From Prosapia bicincta (Eukaryota > Arthropoda > Insecta > Hemiptera > Cercopidae), in the NCBI GenBank assembly GCA_036971475.1, contig JBAIZL010000002.1, forward strand, positions 22,689,067 through 22,753,066: DNA of 64,000 nt. The letters run 5' to 3'. Shown here piece after piece: positions 36,752-51,049 of this stretch (positions are counted from its first letter, which is position 1; every line of letters starts with the position of its first letter). Below the pieces are notes generated by a model that did no database searches, was not told the origin of the DNA, and saw only the letters and a list, made by a program, of their open reading frames with translations. Both the position numbers and the translations under genes were made by a program.

Positions 36752-38592
36752 ATGTAAATAGTGCACTTAAGTAAATGAGTAAGTAGTGTACTTAGTAGCC
36801 GAGTAAATAGTGTACGTAAGTAGCTGAGTAAGTAGTGCACGTAAGTAGATGAGTAAGTAGTGCGCGTAGGTAGATGAGTAAGTAGAGAACCTAAGTAGAT
36901 GAGTAAATAGTGCTAGTAAGTAGAAGAGTAAGTAGTGCACGGAAGTAGATAAGTAAGTAGTGCGCGTAAGTAGTGAGTAAGTAGTGTACATAAGTAGCTG
37001 AGTAAGTAGTGCACGTCAGTAGATGAGTATGTAGTGCATGTAAGTAGACGAGTATGAAGTGCATGTAAGTAGATGAGTATGTAGTGCACGTCAGTAGATG
37101 AGTATGTAGTGCACGTCAGTAGATGAGTATGTAGTGCACGTCAGTAGATGAGTATGTAGTGCACGTCAGTAGATGAGTATGTAGTGCATGTAAGTAGATG
37201 AGTATGTAGTGCACGTCAGTAGATGAGTATGTAGTGCATGTAAGTAGGTGAGTATGTAGTGCATGTAAGTAGATGAGTATGTAGTGCACGTCAGTAGATG
37301 AGTATGTAGTGCACGTAAGTAGATGAGTATGTAGTGCACGTCAGTAGATGAGTATGTAGTGCATGTAAGTAGATGAGTATGTAGTGCGCGTAAGTATATG
37401 AGTAAGTAGTGCACGTAAGTAGCTGAGTAAGTAGTGCATGTAAGTAGATGAGTATGTAGTGCACGTCAGTAGATGAGTATGTAGTGCATGTAAGTAGATG
37501 AGTACGTAGTGCACGTAAGTAGCTGAGTAAGTAGTGCATGTAAGTAGATGAGTATGTAGTGCACGTCAGTAGATGAGTATGTAGTGCATGTAAGTAGATG
37601 AGTACGTAGTGCACGTCAGTAGATGAGTATGTAGTGCACATAAGTGGATGAGTAAGTAGTGCATGTAAATAGATGACCAAGTCGTGCACGTATGTAGATG
37701 AGTAAGTAGTGCACGTCAGTAGATGAGTATGTAGTGCACGTAAGTAGATGAGTATGTAGTGCATGTAAGTGGATGAGTAAGTAGTGCACGTAAGTGGATG
37801 AGTAAGTAATGCACGTAAATAGATGACTAAGTCGTGCACGTATGTAGATGAGTAAGTAGTGCACGTCAGTAGATGAGAATGTAGTGCACGTAAGTAGATG
37901 TGTATGTAGTGCATGTAAGTGGATGAGTAAGTAGTGCACGTAAGTGGATGAGTAAGTAGTGCACGTAAATAGATGACTAAGTCGTGCACGTATGTAGATG
38001 AGTAAGTAGTGCACGTCAGTAGATGAGTATGTAATGCACGTAAGTAGATGAGTATGTAGTGCACGTAAGTAGATGAGTATGTAGTGCACGTAAGTGGATA
38101 AGTAAGTAGTGCACGTAAATAGATGACTAAGTCGTGCACGTATGTAGATGAGTAAGTAGTGCACGTCAGTAGATGAGTATGTAGTGCACGTAAGTAGATG
38201 AGTATGTAGTGCATGTAAGTATCTGAGTAAGTAGTGCAAGTAAGTAGATGAGTATGTAGTGCATGTAAGTATCTGAGTAAGTAGTGCACGTAAGTAGATG
38301 AGTAAGTAGTGCATGTAAGTATCTGAGTAAGTAGTGCAAGTAAGTAGATGAGAATGTAGTGCATGTAAGTATCTGAGTAAGTAGTGCACGTAAGTAGATG
38401 AGTATGTAGTGCATGTAAGTTGATGAGTAAGTAGTGCACGTAAGTAGGTGAGTAAGTAGTGCAAGTAAGTAGATGAGTATGTAGTGCATGTAAGTATCTG
38501 AGTAAGTAGTGCACGTAAGTAGATGAGTATGTAGTGCATGTAAGTTGATAAGTAAGTAGTGCACGTAAGTAGCTGAGTATGTAGTGCACGAG
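36752..38592. repeat. 25-bp minisatellite with 150-bp higher-order repeat
   Basis: Unit GTAAGTAGATGAGTATGTAG plus TGCAC (25 bp), over 70 copies with few indels. The variant GTCGTGCACGTATGTAG recurs at 37681, 37831, 37981 and 38131, exactly 150 bp or six units apart. Because three units make 75 bp, the minus strand stays open for up to 441 codons with a 25-residue period. It shows no known domain. Confidence 0.96.
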
Positions 38593-39668
38593 GCTATTTC
38601 GAATTCCCAAAAGCATGTTTAAATTTTCTCACTTATTGGTGACTTACTTTTATTATAGGTTTGAATAGGTAGTGATAGTTTTTTAACCTTTTCTCTCCAA
38701 AAAATAATTGCCCTTCAATACGTATCCTCTTCCCTGTTGTGCCTATAATAATGAAGCCTTTTATACCACGTGACAAGGTTTAGAAGAGACAGCTTAGAGT
38801 TCCCTTACTTGGCCTTACGGTATTCAAGGTGATGTGGCAGGCGCAGCGCTTTTACATCCCACTATTATCCTAGCTACTTATTTAACATATTACCACGACT
38901 TGGGACTGAAAATATAGACACATTCTTCGGCGCTATTGTGAATCAAACTCAGAAACTTTAGGCCAGTAATTAATTAAGTCGCTTACTATACAAAAAACAT
39001 TCAAACACATTTCAGATATCATTTCTGTGTGTAAAAATAATCTAAAACAAATAATCTCCGAATGTTCGTCTAATTAAAATGTTCAAACACACCTCATGGC
39101 TTTCGCGACCTACAAACTCTCCCACGATCGACAGATGGCAGCACGTTCGAATCTCGATCGGCCGGAACTTGGCGGATAATTGCCTACAGTGATTTGTGCA
39201 GGTGGTTGCGACGTTTCCGGCCCAACTTTGATTTCCGCATCCGCGTGCAGGTGGTGACCGCCCCGCGTGATTCCCTCATTTCGACGAGACGCAGGTGCAT
39301 TTTGGATTCACTGCGATAAATAATAATGATTTGTTAGCGAGGGAAATGTTTTCTGTGACATCAGAGTTAGGTTAGGGGGTGGACTTGAGTAATTACTGGT
39401 AAGGGTTGTAAGGGTGAAATGTCGTGAAAGTGATAAATATCTTCCAGCTTCATTACAACTGAATGTTATTTCAAGTAAATTTATTAAAAACAAAAGTTTT
39501 GCGTGTTAAAAACAAACCATTTGTAAAATCGATTATCTTTATTTTATAAATTCAGAAACGTTTTCTCCATGAACCAATCACTCATCACAAATATTGGATT
39601 TTTATCAGTTTTATCTAGTCTTCATTTAGTTTAGTTTCATACACAATCATGCGCCCGCACTTCCACGC
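38593..39668. other. single-copy sequence with GC-balanced island
   Basis: 39080-39310 is GC-rich and includes CGATCGACAGATGGCAGCAC. The TTCGAATC within it is B-box-like but lacks a paired A box. No gene recognised. Confidence 0.35.
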
Positions 39669-40112
<444 letters not shown>

Positions 40113-40697
40113 TATTCATTAATGAGAATATATATAGAACTATAAATATAACAATTTAGACTACTACAAATTACACGAATCATGTAGATACACAAACATA
40201 CATAGTAACACATATTCGGAATCTCTTCGCGCGCAGCAAACCTAGATCTGTTTCCACGTTAAACCTTCGACTCACGAAATTTATAGACTGCAACGTAACA
40301 AATTCGTCATTTTGAAAAGTCCAATCAGAGCGTCGAAACAGGGCTATAATAATCCAACACCGTTAATGGGGCGGAAGAAGCGATACGGCTGCTATCTATC
40401 ATCGGTTATTACAAATATGCAATTCATTCGCGTTTCCGAAAGCTGTGACCGGGCATCATTCAACGCGGACACTCTTGTTCCGCGGTAAAAAAAATAGGTG
40501 TTATAGATTATCTTAGGCGAGATAGATAACGGATAAACGAAAGGTTTTGTACGGCTGTGTAAATTAATCCTGTCTGGTTTTAATGTGAATTGTTTGACTA
40601 TCTGCCTACTTTCTGTAGACCGTAGAAAGATCGATTATGTTTGCTTTCTATTAATACTCCTACACTACCCACCTATTCATACAAATTTTTTGTGAAG
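40113..40697. other. single-copy sequence, partly GC-balanced
   Basis: 40240-40490 is GC-balanced. No repeat or coding signal. Confidence 0.35.
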
Positions 40698-41720
40698 TCC
40701 CCTGGTAAGCGATACGTCCCCATGAAAGAGTATATCTACTCCAGGTAACTGAGACGTCTCCAGAAGAGCGTATGCATTCTCCATGTAATTGATCAACCCC
40801 CTCACAGAAAGTAGGTCTACTACAGGTAAGCGATTCAAACCCACCAGTGAAAGTAAGTCTTCTCCAGGCAAGCGATCTAACTCCACCAGTAGAAAGTAGG
40901 TCTACTCCAGGTAAGCGATCCCACTCCACCAGTAGAAAGTTAGTCTACTCCAGATAAGTGATCCAACTCCGTTAGTAGAAAGAAGGCCTACTCCAGGTAA
41001 GCGATCCAACTCCATAAGTGGAAGGTAGCTCTACTCCAAGTGAGCGATCTAATCGTAGCAGAAAAAAGTCTACTCCAGGTAGGCGATCCAACTCCACCAG
41101 TAGGAAGTAGGTCTACTCCAAGTGGGCGATCCAACTCCACCAGTAAAAATTAGGTCTACTCGAGGTAAGCGATCCAACTCCACCAGTAGAAAGTTGGTCT
41201 ACTCCAAGTGGGCGATCCAACTCCACCAGTAAAAATTAGGTCTACTCGAGGTAAGCGATCCAACTCCACCAGTAGAAAATTGGTCTACTCTATGTAAGCG
41301 ATCCAACTATACCAGTAGATAGTAGTTCTACTCCAGGTAAGCGATCCAACTCCAGCAGTAGAAAGTAGGCCTACTCCAGGCAAGCGATCCAACTCCACCA
41401 GTATAAAGTAGGTCTACTCCAGGTGAGCGGTCCATCTCTACCAGTAGAAAGTAGGTCTACTCTAGGTAAGCGATCCATCTCTACCAGTAGAAAGTAGGTC
41501 TACTCCAGATAAGCGATCCAACTCCACAAGTAGAAAGTAGCTCTACTCCAGGTAAGCGATACGGCCTTAAACAGAGAGTTGGTAAAATCCAGGTAAGCGA
41601 TCTGCCCCCCTCTGAAAATAGGTCTACACCAATTAAGCTATCCAACCAACACCAGAAAGTATGTATAGCCTACTACATATATGTGATACGGCCCCAGCAA
41701 GAGAATGTCTACCTCAGGTA
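40698..41720. repeat. 43-bp minisatellite rich in splice-donor-like CAGGTAAG
   Basis: Unit GATCCAACTCCACCAGTAGA, AAGTAGGTCTACTCCAGGTA then AGC (43 bp), about 24 copies, diverged at both ends. At least six copies hold an exact CAGGTAAG, the 5' splice-site consensus on the plus strand. An isolated relative (CAGTAGAGAGTAGGTTTATT) lies at about 46112. Confidence 0.92.
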
Positions 41721-42254
41721 GAGTCACGATACACGTTTCTTCAAGTACTCAAGGAACCATGTTCTACTGAAGTTCCTCTATCATATAGAGAAATGGCCGA
41801 CAACAATTTTTTACTTGTTGAAACTGGAAACTCATTTATGCTGTCCTGTCTATTTAACCAATGGTTATTCCTCAAAGTACCAAGGGAACTTATACCACTG
41901 CTTCCTTTCTATATACGTAGAGGATAAACCACCCCAAACCCTATCTTCATTATCATTGTTTTATGTCTTTACGTCAGTCCGTCCTATGTTCACGTTAATA
42001 GTTTCCTACCCTTTGTAGGGGGTAACAGTAGTATTTCGTGATGATTTAAAACTACCAAACAAAGTCATTTGTTTGTTTTAAGGAGATTAAATTCAGGTTT
42101 TTCCGTTCTTCTTTTCTAGACCAGAGAGTTTTGCGTTATTTTCTCTTATCCTAACAATTATTCACCATTTTCGCCCATACTTTATAGACAACCTAACAAT
42201 AATGTATTAACAGGAACACGTTTCTCAAAATACGTGGACCCGACATCTTCAATT
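41721..42254. other. single-copy spacer
   Basis: A short frame (41661-41927) starts inside the degenerate array edge and has no recognisable domain. Confidence 0.4.
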
Positions 42255-42850
<596 letters not shown>

Positions 42851-44395
42851 GCGGTATTGACATGACTAATATTAGTGTGATACAATAGTCTTCGAAGCTT
42901 TTAACTGAAGAACTTAGTACCGCGACACATACGCCTTCTTGTGGCGCCGCCCACATCTCCACACAGGTCTGCGCTCTCTATTTACCCGTTAAATGCATTA
43001 CATTAATAACAGAAGATTCAGACTGTTTGATCGCGCGATACGAGGGGTGATCAAACGCCGTGTATACTACAAAACAGCCCCCAACCCCTTCAGTAATATC
43101 TCGGTACACCACTCTGGTCGGAAAATTCAATGAAAAGTTACAACAAAACGCTCGCCTGCTATTGGTCGTCCAAGTGTGATGTTTTAATTGTTTAATGCTC
43201 TACAGGGTGTTTCACAACGCCGGTCGTTTGACAAGTGGTTATGTGTTTATTCATTGTGACACGCTGTGCGAACATATGGTTAGCGGTTTCAGACGAACAG
43301 TCATTATTTAAAATTAAATAAGTAGGAAGGTTTTAGTCACAGATCGCGCGCACAGACACACATACACGCGCGTATTACTTTGGTTTTAACGGTTGTATGA
43401 TTGAGTACAAGTATTAAAGAACAAAACATCCAAATGTTTATGAAACATAGATAAGACGAAATAAGTTCTTAAAATGACATACACATTATAAGGCAAAACA
43501 ATTGCCAAACATACTTATGAAACAACTATAAATAAAATCTAACCAGAAAATTACCGTATGCGCCAAAATAAACAGTACTAGAACTGAACCAGCTGTAGTA
43601 GAATGGTCGATATAGGGTCATTCTTGGTCGTTTTATAGGAGACCTTAGAAGATTTTGTTGTGCCAGAAACCATCCTTTTCGTTCACAATGGTTCTAGCAA
43701 GATGGCTCAACCAGCCCCCTGTTTTAAACAACCTTTGCTTTCCTCCTCTCCCTTAGAACAAACTTCCCTTACCCAGCCCAATCCTTCGATCTTACACCAC
43801 CTGATGTCTACTGGGGAATGATGAAGGAGATTTTCCGTGACGATCCACCAGCCACCATCGTCCATCTACAGGAAAAAATATCTTTGTGTATAACGAGCAT
43901 GAAACAAGATAAGCACCAAAATAAGCCCTCTTCACCAAAATAAGCAAAACCTTCAAGAACGGTGCAAAACCTTCAATAATGGTATAAGTGTTGCCTCAAA
44001 TTGAACGGAGGTCTTATAGAACATGTTTATACCCAAGTCTAACCGATTTAGCTTCTTTTTACTTGTATGTGTTTGTAAAACTATGTAAATAAAATAAAAT
44101 GAAGATATAAAATTAAATCTTTCAACTGTTACAGTACATTTATCTGGGCGCATACTATATATGCTACAGTTGTTAAACCCCAGATATTTGTAATGTCTCC
44201 ATAAGGTATTTCGATATTATTTCTCCATAAAACCTCGTGTGGCTAAGAAGGTATCCACAGGCGTAAAAATGTATTTCCTATCTCTTATTGATTACAATAA
44301 CCTTCAGTACTAAGCTACCAAAGTGATCAACCATTAAACCAAACATATGTATAGTCTACTGTAACACACAAGTTGACATTAGGACTAGATAGAAT
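42851..44395. other. single-copy sequence
   Basis: GC-balanced at 42890-43220. It contains CTACAGGGTGTTTCACAA at 43200, similar to 16284. No gene recognised. Confidence 0.4.
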
Positions 44396-44430
44396 GCTCT
44401 GAATGATGGAGGTTTATCGAAACGTGTCTA
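44396..44430 (+). ncRNA. hammerhead-like motif with one-base insertion
   Basis: CTGAATGA (one extra A relative to CTGATGA) followed by TGGAGGTTTATC and GAAACGTGTC. It lies about 110 bp from, and points towards, the minus-strand motif at 44509-44550. Confidence 0.4.
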
Positions 44431-44508
44431 TAATAACAATATTAAGAAAAATTCCAATGCCATAAAACTTATCAAAAATTACTAATACATAAAGTTAAAA
44501 AGAGTAAA

Positions 44509-44550
44509 CCCTTACGCGTGTTTCGATGAGATTATATCATCATCAGAGGG
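44509..44550 (-). ncRNA. hammerhead ribozyme-like motif
   Basis: Minus strand: CCCU, CUGAUGA, a short stem II (GAU/AUC), GAAA, palindromic ACGCGU, UA, then AGGG pairing with CCCU. Core fully consensus. Stem II has only 3 bp. Confidence 0.6.
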
Positions 44551-44717
44551 TCCTTTTATAATAAAAATACATTCTATATAGTTATTACAATAAAATTACA
44601 ATCTAGACCTACTGTAAACGAAACTAGAGTCTAGTTTGTAATAAACTATGTATGTATTAAGCTATTACATATCTTATTGTAATAAGCTGTCAAGTTTGTA
44701 TGTTTGTGGTAATAGTG

Positions 44718-44760
44718 CCTTCTAAAGATGGTGAGATGGTCATCGAAATCTACATAAGGT
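44718..44760 (+). ncRNA. hammerhead-like motif with one core change
   Basis: CCUU, CUAAAGA (G to A in CUGANGA), stem II GGUGA/UCAUC, GAAA, UCUACA (family A/B have UGUACA), UA, AGG. Stem I pairs partly. A third ribozyme-like end within 360 bp. Confidence 0.5.
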
Positions 44761-45179
44761 ACACTCTTGATAACTTTATATATTAGGTACTTTTTATTAG
44801 TAATAGTTCAATAATTTTATTTAATATTGGTCATTATCTTGTGTTTTACCAAGAGTTAATACGACAATTCTAGAAAAGGCAGACAACCATAATACTGAAC
44901 ATAATAATATACAATCTACGAGAAACGTAGAATACTTTTATAATTTAAAGAGTACTAAAATTTATGAACTATAAAATCCATCAAAGACAATGGATTATAA
45001 TGTTTTACATATTCAAAACCATATTAGTTTTAAAAATATTATAATGGCTCACTATAACACTGCCACATAGACACCGTAGCGCACCCTAACCTACAGTTAA
45101 ACAACCCTATTTAGTATAATGTTTCCTATTATAGTTATAAATCCCTGATATAGTGTTGTAAAGCCTCACAATACAGATA

Positions 45180-45420
45180 CAAAGCCACTTCCGGGTGTTT
45201 GATTGGTTACTCGATATGGTTCGCAAGAACAATGAGCCGGTCTAGCCCGACTTGTTATAACGTATATTTAATATGTTTGGGGTAAATTAGGGGTTGAAAT
45301 TAATTACAGTAATCATTGATCCGCGGGAAACAATGGGGGTGGTAACCGAGACGGTTGATTAGTCTTGTCAAAGAGTCGCTAATTAGCCTTCTCTATCCCC
45401 TTTCGTGAGGGGTGAGTAAT
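45180..45420. other. GC-balanced single-copy island
   Basis: Contains TTAATTACAGTAATCATTGA and CTAATTAG (homeodomain-like sites) without repeats. Candidate regulatory island, composition-based only. Confidence 0.3.
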
Positions 45421-46110
45421 TCATACATTTTGTGAGACAAGGTTTTTTGATTTACCTAAGTGCACTGTTTTAGGGGATTTTACCACTATTTTATCGTATT
45501 GATCGCTATTTCAATATAACCTACTGTTATATAATTTTATAATACGTAATATGAATGGTTTGTAATGAATTGGATGCTTTGAACTAAAATAAATAATAAA
45601 AACTACTCTATTGCGTATGGGATTAATTACAACGTTTAAATAATACAAGAGTTAAATACCCAATAACCCTCTTCAGGCATCTAAATTATATCAACAATAG
45701 AAATATTCTATAACAGTTAACATCTAAACTTAAAATGTGAAACTAATCTCAAAATAAAACTACCTCTAACTATGTAAACTTTGTAAGGTTAAAGTCGTAA
45801 AAATTCTCATGAAAAAGTAAGCTTATTACGATTTAATGATGAATACAGTATACTTATGATTTTTTTGAATATATCTAAAATATAAATGAGGGTAAACGAC
45901 AAGTAAAATAAACGAGAAGTTCAAAATGTCAAGTCAAAGTAGGCGTTATCACGTGTTTTATTAACGTTAGATTCATTCATTATTAAAAGGGTTAATGAGT
46001 TACATACATTGTTAGACATTTTCTTTCTTGAGTTGCGTTAAAATCAACGTATACAGTCCTTTTATCTGTCCTTTTACAGGAGCTTAACGGGTGGACATCA
46101 CTCTATGATT
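45421..46110. other. AT-rich spacer
   Basis: A possible decayed Penelope-like end (minus CTGAAGA at about 45678, no GAAA) is the only thing noted. Confidence 0.35.
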
Positions 46111-46111
46111 C

Positions 46112-46290
46112 CAGTAGAGAGTAGGTTTATTTCAGCCAGCGTTCTGAGATGTGCACGCGAGGAGTGGAAGACCAGGAACTGACTACCCTAAGCAAAGTTC
46201 AATCGACACTGAGTCAACGTGCCCCCCCCCTAAATCTTTTAGCCAGCGTTCTGAGATGTGCACGTGGGAAGTAGAAGACCAGAAACGCAT
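46112..46290. repeat. Two-copy tandem repeat, relative of the 43-bp satellite
   Basis: AGCCAGCGTTCTGAGATGTG occurs at about 46135 and 46241 (107 bp apart) with matching downstream AGACCAG. The preceding CAGTAGAGAGTAGGT resembles the 43-bp array 5 kb upstream. Confidence 0.75.
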
Positions 46291-46611
46291 CGACCAACCA
46301 AGTCTCTTGCTATGTCCCGCAAGTTATACCCTTCTTAGTATCCCAGTCTATAAAATCTGCCAGGATTACTTTATATTTGCTGGATCCTTTCTGTATAGTA
46401 TTAATTTTTCTGTACTTCATAGGCAATACGACTCAAATTAAATGATCACTTGAAATAAAACAAAAAACAAGAACATAAAAAATGAACAAAAAGGAAATTA
46501 AAAACAAGAACATAAGAAAATAAACAAAAAAGAAATTAAAAACAAGAACATAATAAATAAATAAATTACACATGGCCTTAAAAATTATTCATACAAATAC
46601 TTTTATTTATC

Positions 46612-46615
<4 letters not shown>

Positions 46616-46650
<35 letters not shown>
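46616..46650. repeat. (TA)n microsatellite
   Basis: About 17 TA repeats, with a second short ATATAT after TTAATG. Confidence 0.95.
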
Positions 46651-46653
<3 letters not shown>

Positions 46654-46779
46654 ATGATATATATATTTAAACGACTAAAAACTATCCATTAGTGATTCTC
46701 ATAAATTATAACCTAAAAATTTAACAAGGGTTACTACACATCCTGATTTATTTGTATTTGTTTTACAGTTCTTAAGCCT

Positions 46780-46980
46780 TTTTGCGGAACAAACACAACA
46801 AATTCGTCAATATTTCTCACACTTTTTCTAATTGCCCCTCCAGCGCCACGCGTACAAATTGCTCGGCGGTTTTTGCAGGACGCAGGATCAATCAAGGATG
46901 TCCTGCCGCTAATCAATGTCTGCCTGATGTACAGTCTACTTTGACCTCAGGAATTTCATTACGTTAGGGTAATCTACCCC
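46780..46980. other. GC-balanced single-copy island
   Basis: No repeats. Frames on both strands (about 60 codons) lack known motifs. Possible regulatory island. Confidence 0.25.
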
Positions 46981-47277
46981 TATGAATCAGAGGGTTGAAG
47001 CCACTTCGGTTAATAGTTTCATCCCATCTATCAGCGTTGTGAGTCAATGCATTTACGCGCGCGTGTGTGTGGAGATATGCGTCGAAAGGTATGTTCGGAT
47101 TGAAGGCGCTAACTTTACCACAGTATGAAAACAAACACTTCGATTCTATTCTTTTAGAATTAGTTGCTGATGTAAAAATGATAGATAGGTTACTTGTATA
47201 AAAAACGTTTAGTAATATTTGTATTTACATACGTAATATTTAAATGTTTGTGTTAGTGAGTGATTGATAATATTACT

Positions 47278-47280
<3 letters not shown>

Positions 47281-47327
<47 letters not shown>
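47281..47327. repeat. (TA)n microsatellite
   Basis: About 23 TA repeats. Confidence 0.96.
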
Positions 47328-47333
<6 letters not shown>

Positions 47334-47539
47334 TAAATGTTTATTATATTATTTAATATACTGAAATTATTTTACTATGTATATTTAATATTGCATTGTC
47401 ATCTGGTTCTGAGCCATTATGAAAGTTTCAAGTGTCTAGGTCATCGGGATATTAGTTTGAAATCGATTATAAAATTTGTACATGACAGACACAAAAAGTA
47501 AGGAAGTTAATACAAGTAATATAAGCAAAAATCTTTTCA

Positions 47540-47985
47540 AAGTCAATTCCTTCTTAGATAAACAAATAAAAAAATATATGTTACTTTTTAATAAATAACT
47601 GTAATTTATATAAATAAAGTAACATAACCTATTCGTTGAAATAGCTGATCTACAACATAACCTATAACATAAAAACAGCTGTTTTACCCATAAGTTCTCA
47701 CTTATTTTAGATCAAATGGGACAAAAAAACTACATTGCACACCCTGCCCCTTTTGTGGAATATTTTCTCTAATATAAAACTAAATTGAATTCATTATAGT
47801 TAATTATTGAATAATTATTTGAAAAAACGTTATTAACATCAAGTGTCATCCACTACAAGTTAAAAAAATATATTCGATCTTGACTGAATTAATAAAAAGT
47901 ATTTTATTCACGATTGAAAATTTGAACAAGATATATAAATATATATATAGGAAAAGCTTGAACTAATAGAGGAAATTGAAAAAAC
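47540..47985 (-). mobile_element. interspersed repeat family X, copy 7 (X1 core)
   Basis: Full-length minus copy, from CAATTCCTTCTTAGATAA to CTTGAACTAATAGAGGAA, with both CAGCTG segments (one as TAGCTG). Confidence 0.85.
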
Positions 47986-48171
47986 GTTTGAAAATTGAAA
48001 GTTATATTTGTAATTTGCTCTATATTGCATGTGTTTTGCACTTTTTCATGGCAGTAGAATATATATATGCGCCACCTACGACAAATATTAAACAATTGTA
48101 GACATATGGCATTATGTTACGTCTTGTTTTCTGCTCCTAGTAATTTCATGACTAATAGTGTTTTCTTTCGC

Positions 48172-48173
<2 letters not shown>

Positions 48174-48251
<78 letters not shown>
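48174..48251. repeat. (TA)n microsatellite
   Basis: About 39 TA repeats. Confidence 0.97.
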
Positions 48252-48256
<5 letters not shown>

Positions 48257-49256
48257 CTTAACTTTTGTTATAATTAAATTTTATTTTAATGTTATTTATT
48301 TACCTTACCTATTTAATGTCCCACCTTCAGGTTTATAAAGAATTAACATTCTTATACATTTTTAAACATCACTTGCATTTATTCTCTTCAATTAACTCTA
48401 CACATTATTCCAAATTTATATTAATATTTTGCAGTGACAGGATTGATATCTTAACTAATATTACAATGATAAATGGTGGATGTCTGAGGCTTTAGATTTC
48501 TAATAAAATAACATAACAAAAAAAATAGTATTAAAATTTTATTCTTGCTCTCGGGTCGCTATTACGGGAACTTTGCTTTTTAAATTAGAAATGGCGAAAC
48601 TAGAATAATTTTTATAAATTTTGATGAATTAAAATTGTTTTGAACTTTACTAAAATTTAGATGTCTGTTGGCTACACCTATATTCAAATAATACTTACTG
48701 TTCTGAAGAGTCCCTGGAATCCTGGCCTTGGTTACCTTCTGCACTTACACTTGACACACAAAAAAAAATTACTTTATATTTCTAAAAAAAACTTTTACGT
48801 CTCACTTTTTTAAATTTTACTTATAAAAAAAACTCTTTACCAAATTTAATCAATTTCTCCCTTTACAACACTTCCATTCTGGTCCCCACCATTCCGCCTG
48901 CCTTCCTCTGAAACTCTCCCAAAACTTCCTTTTAAAACTCCCGATCTTTTAGTTTTTATTAAAAATCCCTCATCTCTCCCACTACCAATGTTCTTTGTAA
49001 GTTCCCACAGTTCGTCTAATCTAACGGTACACGGTTATTTTTCCCATGGCTATATCGGCGGCTGGATTGCCCTATCCTAACAAGCTGTACCCTTCGCTAT
49101 TGTCTATGGTTGCCGGACTCAACTTATAGCTTTTCTGGAAAAGGATAATGACATGGTACCTGCTTTGTCGCCCCTATTTGTGTCTTTCCTGGCTTAATCC
49201 TACAGAAAATTATTTTAGCAACTAACTGAAATTTTTCTAAAGCCTCATACTTTATG

Positions 49257-49259
<3 letters not shown>
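48252..49259. other. AT-rich single-copy sequence
   Basis: No feature recognised. Confidence 0.45.
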
Positions 49260-49601
<342 letters not shown>

Positions 49602-49602
<1 letters not shown>

Positions 49603-50609
49603 CATTATGTATGTTATATTGCGAACTCCTATACGAATAGCTTGCGTTACTTTCCTCTAGTATTCGCTGAGCTCTTTATTGTGACTGTACTCCTCAATAC
49701 CAAAACTTACGGCAAGCCTTTTCTTCTTTAATTTTTACTTTTCCTTTTTTAACATTTTGGATTTGATGGCGTTGAGAGCTCCCCTTAAATGGGCGGTGCA
49801 GTGGAAGACTTGTTTGTGCGAGGTGGTAAGGTAGCCATAAAAAGCTGCATTTTATCATTCAGTAAATGTAGAGGAATGTGAGGTTAAGTTGCAGAGGATC
49901 AAATTGCATTTGTTCTAAAGCTATAACTAATGAAAAACTTGATAAAAAATTTCCTAAAACGCTTTTCTAGTCTTCTATAAATTTTTATCGCGCAATAATG
50001 CTTTTTACTAGTAGTGTTTGTCAAGCGACTGTTCTTTAACGAAGTGTTTACTTGGTTTGTTTACAAAGAGATAGAAATAGATATTGGTTTGGTAACATAA
50101 ATGCTTCAAATTTTACATCCAAAATATCGGTTAAAATATCTGAAATATTAGCATTTACTAATATCTCTTCAAGAACTAGTTCTTACCTAATTATTATTAA
50201 CAAGTAGTGGATGAAACCTACTTACGTACCCATAGTGGAATGACATTTTTATGCCAAACATCAAGCGATAGGGGGTAGTGAATAGGGGTTGTAGGGTGGG
50301 AAGTAGAGGGTTGATTGGACATTCATAAATCAATGCAGCCCAAGTACAAAGCCACAAAGACGGACCTGGCCGGACTATAGATATTAAAAATTCCAATTTT
50401 GTCTTGAATGGTAGCCCCAGTACAAAGGCACGGATATTATGCGGTATTACATCCCCCCCCCTTGTGTCAACAGTCTGAGAACAGTTCCGAAGCGTACTGT
50501 GGGATTTAATTTTTACGTCGCTATTAATTTAGAAAATATAGTCGAGTTAAAAACAAGTTATATAAACAAAAAAAAATATTTAAAGTCACTTCTACTAACG
50601 TCTACAACG
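49602..50609. other. AT-rich single-copy sequence
   Basis: No feature beyond a C run near 50455. Confidence 0.45.
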
Positions 50610-50868
50610 ACAAAAAATTTATTTTGGTTACTTTTTATTAAATAATTACAATTAATATGAATAAAGTAACATAACATATTCATTAAAACAGCTGATGTAC
50701 AACACAACTTATAACATAAAAATAATTTCTTTTGTGAAATTATATGTTTCAAGTTATTTTACGCCAAATTGAACGAAATAACTATATTCCATAAATTGCC
50801 CTTTTTGAGGAAAGTTTTCTTACATATAAAATTAAATTTAATTATTATTTAATTAAATTTATAAATTA
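50610..50868 (-). mobile_element. family X fragment truncated at a (GT)n tract
   Basis: The X1 distal half in minus orientation ends at AATTAAATTTATAAATTAAT, 20 bp before the GT array. The proximal end is missing. Confidence 0.75.
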
Positions 50869-50887
50869 ATGTTTGCCCGTTTGCACA

Positions 50888-50888
50888 C

Positions 50889-50919
<31 letters not shown>

Positions 50920-50960
50920 TGTGTGTGTGTGTGTATGTGTGTATGTGTGTGTGTGTGTGT

Positions 50961-51049
<89 letters not shown>

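Noticed and set aside
37291..38616. 441-codon minus-strand frame
   Set aside because: Translation of the 25-bp minisatellite with a 25-residue period, and overlapped by other long frames on the same strand.
39130..39175. tRNA B-box-like GTTCGAATCTCG
   Set aside because: No A box at proper distance and no foldable acceptor stem.
45660..45690. Additional hammerhead candidate (minus CTGAAGAGGG)
   Set aside because: GAAA box absent and no stem II, so only a possible decayed end.
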